DNA of 5,486 nt from Nanobdellati archaeon (GCA_026997215.1 JALWJP010000060.1:1-5486); one strand, 5' to 3'. Numbered from the stretch's first letter, positions 1 to 5,478 are shown. Numbers and translations are program-made. Notes: generated from the letters alone by a model not told the origin.

Positions 1-2910
1 TTTATCACCATTATAAAAGTGTATGCTAAAATCTATTTTTTCTCCTTTATTATATATGCTTTTAAAATCTGCATTCGCATAAAGAATAGAGGTGGTATTT
101 ATTAATAACATAGGAGTAAAATTAAAGTTTAATAGATCATAAACATAAAGTTTGAAAGTTGCGTTAGGAAGAGAATTAAAACAATCTCCAGGTATTTTTA
201 TTGTAAGGTTTTTGATGTTCTCTGAAAATTTTTCTTTTATCTTTTGAGTTTTATTCGTGTTCCGACATGAAACTATTACTTTGTCAATATATGTGTTTTC
301 TTCAATTTCAAGAAGCATGTTAAGCGGCTGGTTAAGATTCACTATGTTATTTAAAAAATAAATTCCTGTGATGTTAGGTGTGAAAGTATCATTTTGAATA
401 ACTGTAATTAAATAAGTTTTGTTGGCAATAACTTTATTCCTTTCGTATGCCAATATTGTAATATTTGTGATTAATGATTCCTTGGGTAGAGTAGGAGTAG
501 AAATATTCCATTCTACCCATTGATATTCTTTATTTTTAAGAAACTCTAAAAAGAATGTATTATTTGTTATGTTGATGATGGAATTGTTAGAAGAAAGCAT
601 GATAAAAGTTATGTTAGCGATATCTCCATTATATGCGCTAATATTTATTTTTAGGGTTTGTACATCCTTTTTATATATGATTACAGGATTGAGTAATTGA
701 TTTAACCTGGGAATTCCAAAAGATACATTATATTCATGATTTATTGTGTTTATGCTTTCATTTGTGATCAAGGTTATTTTTATTTTGTTTTTGCCAGAGG
801 CGTTTGTGGGCAGAGGTACAGAATAAATATAACAAGGCTCTATATATTCTTTTCCATAAGTTAAAACTTGAATGTCGTAAATCAACGTTAATGTATTAAG
901 AGTATCCACAACCAAAGATATTGCATCGGTTTTTATAGGTAGCAATGTAAGGTTATACCAGGATTTTGTTGTACTCGTTAATATTTTTGCTTGAGCACTT
1001 AAGATAGAGTAGATAGGTTTCCATATGTTGTCTTTACGATACAATAAAAATAAAGTAGATGGTGAGAAATATGATTTAGCAAGAAGATTTATGGTACCTA
1101 TGTAATAAGTATCATTAAAGGAAATGTTAAGAATAGCTTTCATAGAAGGAGATGATTGAGCTAACCAATATGTATTGATATCGTTATCAATTGCATATAT
1201 GGGCATTTCATTGACTGCTCCTTGATCATAGCTAATATTAGCTTGATAAGAATTATGGGAGATATCTATTACTTTAGTAATGTACTGATTAGACAAACAT
1301 TCTTTAGAATTGGTTGTTTTAGAAAGATTGATCAAGGATAAAGTAGTAAAGGGGTGTTCTAATTTTACAGATAAAATAGGAGAAACATTACCTATAACAT
1401 ATACATTCAAAAAGGAAGGGGTATTAAATGAGTACATATCAGAGGACTTATTAATAAATGGCTCAACTATTTCAAATAAATAGGTTTTTTCATAACTTTG
1501 ATTGTAATAGTTTAAAAATAAGGTTAAAGAAACCATTCCCGGATTATTAGTATGAATCTTCCAGGATAAATTTATGCTTTGGTTTTCTAACAAAAGCAAA
1601 TTGTTTGTGTTTGTCGGTGAATAAGTGATATTTAAAAGAGAAGAATTATATGATATTAAACTTATGTTGAGATTAACTAAATCTCCTTTATCTGCAGTAA
1701 TCTGGAATGTGATGTTAAATGTTTGATTTGATAAAATGTAATGAATTTTTGGTTCCATATTTGTTTTTGGAAAAGAAGAATAAACTTCTTTTGTGAAGTT
1801 TAAAGTTAAGTTTTTTCCTACATCTAATGTTATACTAAAATTATGAGGAAAAGGAGAATATGCTTTTAAGGGAAACACCAGAATAGTATGAGGGTTGGGA
1901 TCTAAGTTATAAGAGACCATTGAGGGTTTTAAAGATAAAGTTTTTGTTTCTAAGGATAAGGTAGAAGAATTTCTGTAGGTTACTTTAATCGTTATATTTT
2001 TAATAGGGGTGGCATTGCCGTATAAATGAAATTTTAACAATGTTGGCGTATTTTGCCTGAGTTTAGAGGGATTGTGATCGTCTTCTTCTAAATAAGGATC
2101 TAGAACCATGATGTTTATGGGGTATGTAATATTGAACTTACTTGTGCGATCTTCTAAATACAGCATAAGAGATATATTACCGGTCTCATTAAATCTTAAC
2201 AAAGCATAATCTTTTATTTCTTCATTATAATACCAAGGATTTACAATGATGCTTAAATTTTTTAATATTTCAACATTGTTAGGAATACTTTTAAATATAA
2301 TTTTGCTTTTAAATGCTCGGCCATATCCTATGTTGTTAGCGCTAAATGTCAAGTTTATCATATCTCCTACATACACGTAAGGTTCCTCCCTCTCCTTATT
2401 CTTCCATAAATTTAAACTTACGTTTTCAAACGTTAAGTTAGGAATTAGAAGGTTAAGATAAGTTATATGTGAAAAAAGCTTAATATTGCCATAATATATT
2501 GCAGATGCCTGAATCGATATGTTTTGCATAGATGTAGAGTTATGAGAGGTATTAAATATTAAATCAATTCCGTTAATAGTGTAGAAACCAGAACCACCTT
2601 CATAATTGCACTCTATGGTGTTAGATATGTAGTTTATATCGGCCGAATACGCATAACTATTACCTTCAACATAAAAAACACATAGAGGTTGTTTTATTGT
2701 TAACTCTTGGAGTGTTGAAAATTCATATTTTACTTCTACAATTCCAGAAATTTGAGAATTTATTTTTGTAGTGATATTTATTTGCTCTTCATGCTCAAAA
2801 GAAAGAGCAGGTTCTATGTAATCGGTTTCATTAGTTGTAATGGAAGTTGCATGTACGGGAATAATTATGCGGAATAATATGAAAATAAGGGCTATATGGA
2901 ATAACTTCAT
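1..2910 (-). CDS. Giant secreted, sequon-rich surface protein with Ig-like modules and an F5/8 type C domain (3' end missing)
   Basis: Reading the minus strand from the ATG at 2910 gives 970 codons with no stop, so the C-terminus and any membrane anchor lie beyond the left edge. Residues 1-21 look like a signal peptide (K2, a hydrophobic stretch, likely cleavage after VHA); an Arg at 14 inside the hydrophobic core is slightly odd. The rest is Asn/Ser/Thr/Ile-rich and beta-strand-like. I count about 51 N-X-S/T sequons, as in archaeal surface glycoproteins. Three similar modules of about 95 residues (176-270, 390-484, 745-839) resemble CARDB or Ig-like domains. Residues about 545-687 match the F5/8 type C (discoidin) fold. 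The only six cysteines fall in natural pairs: 77/101, 538/693 and 882/910. No Shine-Dalgarno site precedes the start. It follows the PEP-CTERM gene by 21 bases on the same strand. I infer a cell-surface adhesin or envelope protein; its ligand is unknown. Confidence 0.85.
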   Translation of the reverse strand, partial: MKLFHIALIFILFRIIIPVHATSITTNETDYIEPALSFEHEEQINITTKINSQISGIVEVKYEFSTLQELTIKQPLCVFYVEGNSYAYSADINYISNTIECNYEGGSGFYTINGIDLIFNTSHNSTSMQNISIQASAIYYGNIKLFSHITYLNLLIPNLTFENVSLNLWKNKEREEPYVYVGDMINLTFSANNIGYGRAFKSKIIFKSIPNNVEILKNLSIIVNPWYYNEEIKDYALLRFNETGNISLMLYLEDRTSKFNITYPINIMVLDPYLEEDDHNPSKLRQNTPTLLKFHLYGNATPIKNITIKVTYRNSSTLSLETKTLSLKPSMVSYNLDPNPHTILVFPLKAYSPFPHNFSITLDVGKNLTLNFTKEVYSSFPKTNMEPKIHYILSNQTFNITFQITADKGDLVNLNISLISYNSSLLNITYSPTNTNNLLLLENQSINLSWKIHTNNPGMVSLTLFLNYYNQSYEKTYLFEIVEPFINKSSDMYSFNTPSFLNVYVIGNVSPILSVKLEHPFTTLSLINLSKTTNSKECLSNQYITKVIDISHNSYQANISYDQGAVNEMPIYAIDNDINTYWLAQSSPSMKAILNISFNDTYYIGTINLLAKSYFSPSTLFLLYRKDNIWKPIYSILSAQAKILTSTTKSWYNLTLLPIKTDAISLVVDTLNTLTLIYDIQVLTYGKEYIEPCYIYSVPLPTNASGKNKIKITLITNESINTINHEYNVSFGIPRLNQLLNPVIIYKKDVQTLKINISAYNGDIANITFIMLSSNNSIINITNNTFFLEFLKNKEYQWVEWNISTPTLPKESLITNITILAYERNKVIANKTYLITVIQNDTFTPNITGIYFLNNIVNLNQPLNMLLEIEENTYIDKVIVSCRNTNKTQKIKEKFSENIKNLTIKIPGDCFNSLPNATFKLYVYDLLNFNFTPMLLINTTSILYANADFKSIYNKGEKIDFSIHFYNGDK
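394..2385 (-). other. Three diverged copies of an Ig-like/CARDB-like module (A 2101-2385, B 1459-1743, C 394-678)
   Basis: Within the large protein, residues 176-270, 390-484 and 745-839 share one layout. Each opens with a strand ending in a small loop (A: GDMINLTFSANNIGYGRAF; B: NQTFNITFQITADKGDLVN; C: VQTLKINISAYNGDIAN). A middle strand with a 'lN(I)T/NvE' feature comes next, then an aromatic or acidic turn, and the module closes with a strand ending V-x-[EDQ]. Copies B and C flank the F5/8 domain. The similarity is clear at protein level only; the DNA has diverged. The stretch at 271-386 may be a fourth, weaker beta-sandwich. Such modules usually act as spacers or carbohydrate-associated domains. 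Confidence 0.55.
832..1299 (-). other. F5/8 type C (discoidin-like) domain within the giant surface protein, bracketed by C538 and C693
   Basis: Residues 538-693 of the large protein. The family hallmark A-x-D-x-D-x-x-T-x-W is seen as AIDNDINTYW, ending at W582. It is followed by a strand pattern like the usual 'F...y.i..I.l' core (FNDTYYIGTINLLAK). The domain closes with IYDIQVLTYG (near 677-686), matching the typical 'i.EiqVyG' ending. In many F5/8 C domains the first and last cysteines form a disulfide that ties the two ends together; C538 and C693 occupy those places. The family usually binds carbohydrate or lipid head groups through variable loops. The ligand here cannot be told from sequence. 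Confidence 0.72.
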
Positions 2911-2923
2911 ATATATAAATAAG

Positions 2924-2930
2924 AAAAAAA
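2924..2930 (-). terminator. T7 tract just after the PEP-CTERM gene stop
   Basis: On the minus strand the stop codon TAG (2934-2932) is followed after one base by seven T's, then CTT. Runs of T alone are sufficient or major termination signals for archaeal RNA polymerase. The tract lies before the next gene's start at 2910, so it could partly separate the two transcripts. In such AT-rich DNA it could also be chance. Confidence 0.35.
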
Positions 2931-2931
2931 T

Positions 2932-3717
2932 CTATTTATTTTTATCTTTTCTTTTTCCTGCTCCTCTCGCATAATGAACCACAACTAGTATTCCTGAACC
3001 GACTAATAAGTATGTTGCCGGTTCTGGTACTGGTTCTGTTCCTTCTTTTGGTAAAGGTAATGGAATTTCTCCTGTAACTACTCTCCAGTCTTCTTCACCA
3101 GGGAATTTTGCATGAATTTCGTAAGGGAATTCTTGAAATTTTAGTCTTATTCCATCTTCTCCAATGTAAGTTTGGGGGCTATATATGTCAACTAACCAAC
3201 GTATTATGTTGAATCCATCACCAGGGTTATAAGTATCGCCATTCTTTGGAAAAATCTTTATCTCGTCTTTTTCTGGATAATATGCTATGTCAAATGCTCC
3301 TTCTCCCCTAATATCTATTGCATCTACAACATTTAAATAATATCTATAAGTTTCAGGTAAACTACTTATTTTTGCAAACATAATAGTAATGTTTGGCCCT
3401 ATATACCATACATTTTCCCACAGTCCTCTGCTTTTTTCCGATGGTTCTCCCTCCTTTGGAGGGATATATAGTTCATAAGGTTCAAAATGCGTCATATATG
3501 TTATTATTTCAGCAGCATTGGCTTTGCTTATAGTGTTAACGCCGTATAAAGTTGCTAATCCTATCATTGCTCCAGCAACTGCTTTTTTAACATTATTTTT
3601 AATTTCTTTATAAGTTTCCTCTAATTTCAAATATGTGGTTTCCTTTATTCTCTTTGTTGAGTTCTTTACTTTTCTATAAATTTCTTTAAGCTCTCCTATC
3701 ACAATATCACCCATCAT
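2932..3717 (-). CDS. Exported protein with a C-terminal PEP-CTERM sorting signal
   Basis: The product is 261 residues from the ATG at 3717 (MMGDIV...). A TTG at 3723 or the ATG at 3714 are alternative starts; 3717 is preferred as an ATG at a leaderless-like distance from the TATA box. Residues 1-46 are a long, Lys/Glu-rich, probably helical and cytoplasmic region. A hydrophobic segment at about 47-60 and ANA|AE at 66-70 then look like a signal peptide with likely cleavage after residue 68. The mature part (69-228) is strand-rich, with no cysteine and one sequon (N109). A faint cohesin-like pattern (GAFDIAYYPEKDEIKI) is not enough to name a domain. The end has VPEPAT at 230-235, a hydrophobic helix to about 249 and a basic tail (RGAGKRKDKNK). 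That is the tripartite PEP-CTERM signal, which exosortase/archaeosortase enzymes recognise and cleave during surface delivery. No sortase gene is in the window. Function beyond surface targeting is unknown. Confidence 0.85.
   Translation of the reverse strand: MMGDIVIGELKEIYRKVKNSTKRIKETTYLKLEETYKEIKNNVKKAVAGAMIGLATLYGVNTISKANAAEIITYMTHFEPYELYIPPKEGEPSEKSRGLWENVWYIGPNITIMFAKISSLPETYRYYLNVVDAIDIRGEGAFDIAYYPEKDEIKIFPKNGDTYNPGDGFNIIRWLVDIYSPQTYIGEDGIRLKFQEFPYEIHAKFPGEEDWRVVTGEIPLPLPKEGTEPVPEPATYLLVGSGILVVVHYARGAGKRKDKNK
2933..2942 (-). promoter_or_regulatory. Possible TATA box for the giant surface protein gene
   Basis: Minus strand AAAATAAATA, with the TAAATA core centred about 26 bases upstream of the ATG at 2910, would place transcription start at or near that ATG and give a leaderless mRNA. 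The lack of any Shine-Dalgarno site before 2910 fits this. The box overlaps the last codons of the upstream gene and the region is AT-rich, so the call is weak. The alternative is read-through from the PEP-CTERM gene. Confidence 0.3.
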
Positions 3718-3721
3718 TTCC

Positions 3722-3736
3722 AATATAAATTATATT
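3722..3736. promoter_or_regulatory. AT-only inverted repeat at the predicted transcription start of the PEP-CTERM gene
   Basis: AATATA-AAT-TATATT is a perfect 6-bp dyad with a 3-base spacer. It lies over the predicted start site and directly before the ATG, where an archaeal repressor would bind. Being AT-only in AT-rich DNA, it may be chance. Confidence 0.2.
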
Positions 3737-3748
3737 AGATCAATAACC

Positions 3749-3756
3749 TTTATAAA
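3749..3756. promoter_or_regulatory. Palindromic TATA box shared by the divergent PEP-CTERM and tRNA-Ser genes
   Basis: TTTATAAA reads the same on both strands. Counting about 26 bases from its centre gives a minus start near 3726, which is 9 bases before the ATG at 3717. The same count gives a plus start near 3779, which is 7 bases before the tRNA. On the minus strand it is preceded by AAAATA, a purine-rich sequence of the kind TFB binds. On the plus strand the flank is ATAACC, a poorer match. No start codon in this stretch has a Shine-Dalgarno site, so the mRNA leader is probably very short. Confidence 0.6.
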
Positions 3757-3785
3757 TATTTTGATGCTTTTTAAAGAGTAGAATT

Positions 3786-3869
3786 GCCGCGGTAGCCTAG
3801 CCAGGTAAGGCGGTGGGCTCGAGACCCACTTCCCGTAAGGGAGCGCAGGTTCAAATCCTGCCCGCGGCG
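3786..3869 (+). tRNA. tRNA-Ser, anticodon CGA (reads UCG)
   Basis: The cloverleaf folds cleanly. The acceptor stem is GCCGCGG (3786-3792) with CCGCGGC (3862-3868), and the discriminator is G3869. The D stem is GCC/GGC (3795-3797 and 3808-3810). The anticodon stem is GTGGG/CCCAC (3813-3817 and 3825-3829) with loop CTCGAGA, so the anticodon CGA is at 3820-3822. A long variable arm TCCC-GTAA-GGGA (3831-3842) marks a class II tRNA. The T arm is GCAGG-TTCAAAT-CCTGC (3845-3861). At 84 bases there is no intron, and CCA is not encoded, as is usual in archaea. The CGA anticodon with the long arm identifies serine rather than leucine. Confidence 0.96.
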
Positions 3870-3874
3870 TAAGT

Positions 3875-3885
3875 AAATTTTAATA
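3875..3885 (+). promoter_or_regulatory. Possible TATA box for the cysteine desulfurase operon
   Basis: AAATTTTAATA is centred about 28 bases before the ATG at 3908, which would give a leaderless mRNA. No Shine-Dalgarno site lies before that ATG. The T4 run at 3878-3881 inside it may also help end the tRNA transcript. Co-transcription from the tRNA promoter is the alternative. Confidence 0.4.
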
Positions 3886-3907
3886 ATCTTCACAACTATT
3901 ACTTTTT

Positions 3908-5026
3908 ATGGAAATTTTAAGACCTAAAGGAATTTATTTTGATAATGCTGCCACATCTTTAATGCCTCGCGAAGTATTAGAGGTTTTGATAGAACATTAT
4001 TCTGTAAAGCGCAGCAATGTAGGCAGAGGTATGCATGATTTGGGAAAGGAAGTTACTCAAAAGGTTGAGGAGGTAAGAGGGAAAATTCAAGAATATTTTA
4101 ATGCTTATGATTTTTATGTTATTTTTACTTTTAATAGCACTTTTGCCTCTAACATTTTAGCTCTCTCTTATACAGGACCTTTAAACTCTTTGCTCATAAG
4201 TGTTGAAGAACATAATTCTTCATACTTACCCTGGTTTCATAAAGCAAGGAAGGAAAATGCAATAATAGATTTTCTTAAAATCAATGAAAAATGGGAGTTG
4301 GATTATGAAAGTTTGGATAAAGAGAGTTATGATGTTGCAGTAATTACGGCTGCTTCTAATGTTATTGGAAAGGTAAATGAGATTAAAAAGATTGCAGATT
4401 TTATAGTAGTTGATGGTGCTCAATTAGCAGGTCATAGATCTATAGATTTAGATCACAGCAATATAGATGCTTTTTACTTTTCTTCTCATAAATGCTTAGG
4501 ACCTTATGGAGCAGGAGCCTTACTTATAAGAAAAGAAAAAGCTAAATTAATAACGCCAAATTATTTAGGGGGAGGTGCAGTTAAATCTGTTACCTCTGAC
4601 AATTATGTTCTTAAACCTCTACCTCATGGACTAGAGCCCGGGACTCCTTGTATAGCAGAAATTATTGGTTTAGGAAAAGCTTTGGAAATAATAAAGGAAA
4701 ATGAAAAGATGATTGAGAGTAAAGAAAAAGAATTAGTTAAAGAAATGCACGAAGTGTTTGAAGAACTCAACATAAATTATTATGGCAATACAAAAGATAA
4801 CGGTAAATTACCTCTTTTTTCTTTTAATGTTGAGGGTTTGCATTATAACGCTTTGGCCCTTTATCTTAATGAGCACAATATTTATGTAAGATCCGGCCAT
4901 CATTGCGCTCATCTACTTATGGATTATTTAGGAATCAAAGGGAGTGTAAGAGCATCCTTACATTTTTATAATACTTCTGAGGAAATTCAAACATTTAAGA
5001 AGGTTTTAAAGAAGGTGATAAAATGA
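3908..5026 (+). CDS. SufS-type cysteine desulfurase (PLP-dependent, aminotransferase class V)
   Basis: At 372 residues this protein is somewhat shorter than the usual roughly 400 of SufS/CsdA. The enzyme takes sulfur from L-cysteine as a persulfide, releasing alanine, to supply Fe-S cluster assembly and tRNA thiolation in the cytosol. Family marks appear in order: DNAATS (12-17), NVGRGMH (37-43), FNST (75-78), the PLP-stacking H102 in EEHNSSYLPW, and N151 in ASNVIG. VDGAQ follows with D169 and Q172, then H194-K195 (the Schiff-base lysine), LGGG (220-223) and EPGTPCIAEIIGLG. RSGHHCA carries the persulfide cysteine C333 and VRASLHFYNT carries R348. The RxGHHC motif and the lack of the longer IscS active-site loop place it in group II (SufS/CsdA). 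Cys196 directly after the PLP lysine is unusual. Its stop overlaps the next gene by ATGA. No SufE, SufU or IscU gene is in view. A related PLP lyase such as selenocysteine lyase is less likely but cannot be excluded. Confidence 0.93.
   Translation: MEILRPKGIYFDNAATSLMPREVLEVLIEHYSVKRSNVGRGMHDLGKEVTQKVEEVRGKIQEYFNAYDFYVIFTFNSTFASNILALSYTGPLNSLLISVEEHNSSYLPWFHKARKENAIIDFLKINEKWELDYESLDKESYDVAVITAASNVIGKVNEIKKIADFIVVDGAQLAGHRSIDLDHSNIDAFYFSSHKCLGPYGAGALLIRKEKAKLITPNYLGGGAVKSVTSDNYVLKPLPHGLEPGTPCIAEIIGLGKALEIIKENEKMIESKEKELVKEMHEVFEELNINYYGNTKDNGKLPLFSFNVEGLHYNALALYLNEHNIYVRSGHHCAHLLMDYLGIKGSVRASLHFYNTSEEIQTFKKVLKKVIK
5013..5019 (+). promoter_or_regulatory. Ribosome binding site of the 81-residue gene
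   Basis: AGGTGAT is an exact complement of part of the conserved archaeal 16S 3' tail (ATCACCTCC). It lies three bases before the ATG at 5023, inside the last codons of the desulfurase. With the ATGA overlap, it indicates translational coupling of the two genes. Confidence 0.75.
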
Positions 5027-5268
5027 AATATGAGAAAATAGAAACTTGTACCTCTGTTATATTTCATTTAACTAAATCTGTGGACGTAAAGGATTTTGCC
5101 AGAATTCTAATAGAAGAGTATGATTATAATAAAAAAGGCGAAATTGCGAATAATATTGAATTAATGAAAGATGATGTTTATGTTATTGTAGGCAGAAAAA
5201 CTATAGTGGTTGAAAGTGACGATGATTTAGCGGTACGAGAGATAGAAGATCTTATAAAAAGTTTATGA
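5023..5268 (+). CDS. Small protein of unknown function co-translated with the cysteine desulfurase
   Basis: An 81-residue, acidic, soluble-looking protein with no signal peptide or membrane segment. I do not recognise the family. The start at 5023 is fixed by the AGGTGAT ribosome site and the ATGA overlap with the upstream gene. The predicted pattern is strand (6-16), helix (22-33), two or three strands (about 44-64, including DDVYVIVGRKTIVVES) and a final helix (68-80), a small alpha/beta fold. Its single cysteine, C9, is in the first strand (IETCTS). A sulfur-acceptor role for C9 is a guess from the neighbour only. The protein shows no SufE, SufU or IscU motif and no C-terminal Gly-Gly of ThiS/MoaD carriers. 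The VESDDDLAVREIEDLI ending is loosely like the small KEOPS subunit Pcc1, but not enough to assign it. Confidence 0.85.
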   Translation: MKYEKIETCTSVIFHLTKSVDVKDFARILIEEYDYNKKGEIANNIELMKDDVYVIVGRKTIVVESDDDLAVREIEDLIKSL

Positions 5269-5272
5269 TAAG

Positions 5273-5302
5273 AGAAAGAAGGCTTATACAAGCCTTCTTT
5301 CT
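5273..5302. terminator. Perfect 13-bp hairpin between convergent genes
   Basis: AGAAAGAAGGCTT (5273-5285), loop ATAC, AAGCCTTCTTTCT (5290-5302); every base pairs. It starts five bases after the TGA of the 81-residue gene. On the minus strand it covers the last five codons and the TAA of the convergent small gene. The plus side is followed by ATGTCTTTT; on the minus strand a T5 run appears about 20 bases beyond. It may act as a bidirectional terminator or protect both 3' ends. Archaeal termination rarely needs hairpins, so an mRNA-stability role is as likely. Confidence 0.65.
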
Positions 5303-5409
5303 ATGTCTTTTAACCTTATTGCTATCATTTTGTTGATTCTTTGTACTTCTTTCCAGTTACCTCTTAAAATCATCTGCCTTTTCATTTCTTGTAATGTTTT
5401 TAGATCCAT
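5284..5409 (-). CDS. Small basic helical protein, 41 residues, unknown function
   Basis: Begins MDLKTLQEMKRQMILRG and ends KDIERRLV. The start is well fixed. AGGAGGGG lies eight bases before the ATG, and an in-frame TGA sits two codons upstream, so no longer form is possible. The sequence has no Cys or Pro and is rich in Lys, Arg, Gln, Met and Ile. It looks like two amphipathic helices (about 2-15 and 19-40) joined at a GNW turn, compatible with a helical hairpin or short coiled coil. It has no signal peptide. The gene runs towards the desulfurase operon, and its last codons and TAA form one arm of the shared hairpin. Nucleic-acid or protein binding is plausible from the charge, but no family is recognised. 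Confidence 0.7.
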   Translation of the reverse strand: MDLKTLQEMKRQMILRGNWKEVQRINKMIAIRLKDIERRLV

Positions 5410-5417
5410 TTGTCAGA

Positions 5418-5425
5418 CCCCTCCT
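5418..5425 (-). promoter_or_regulatory. Strong ribosome binding site of the 41-residue gene
   Basis: Minus strand AGGAGGGG, seven of eight bases matching the ideal AGGAGGTG, with an eight-base gap to the ATG at 5409. It is the main reason to accept this very short gene. A second GGAGGT lies at 5441-5436 with no usable start codon after it. Confidence 0.7.
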
Positions 5426-5471
5426 TTAATTTTATACCTCCAACGAGCCCTTTTGTAAAGAAAAGACATTT

Positions 5472-5478
5472 CTTATAA
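5472..5478 (-). promoter_or_regulatory. Possible TATA box for the 41-residue gene
   Basis: Minus strand TTATAAG, centred near 5475, predicts a start near 5449 and a leader of about 40 bases that includes the ribosome site. A nearer TATAAAAT (5436-5429) would start transcription at or inside the ATG and leave the ribosome site untranscribed, so it fits less well. An upstream gene beyond the window edge could instead drive this gene. Confidence 0.3.

Noticed and set aside
3006..3030. Reading the PEP-CTERM tail as VPXXXP-CTERM or PEF-CTERM
   Set aside because: The residues are VPEPAT: there is no Pro at the sixth place and no PEF. PEP-CTERM fits better.
3718..3723. TTG at 3723 as the start of the PEP-CTERM gene
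   Set aside because: It adds only two residues, has no ribosome site, and ATG codons at 3717 and 3714 follow at once. It cannot be fully excluded.
4226..4423. 65-codon open frame antisense to the cysteine desulfurase gene
   Set aside because: It lies wholly inside a gene with full family motifs, has no ribosome site, and its Ile/Tyr/Asn-rich translation is typical of an AT-rich antisense frame.
5023..5268. Assignment of the 81-residue protein to Pcc1 (KEOPS) or SufE
   Set aside because: Only a loose likeness at the last helix for Pcc1, and no SufE cysteine motif. Not strong enough to name.
5429..5436. TATAAAAT as promoter of the 41-residue gene
   Set aside because: Its predicted start would fall at or after the ATG and leave the strong ribosome site outside the mRNA.
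5436..5441. Second Shine-Dalgarno-like GGAGGT (minus) as sign of another tiny gene
   Set aside because: No ATG, GTG or TTG follows at workable spacing before the next in-frame stop.
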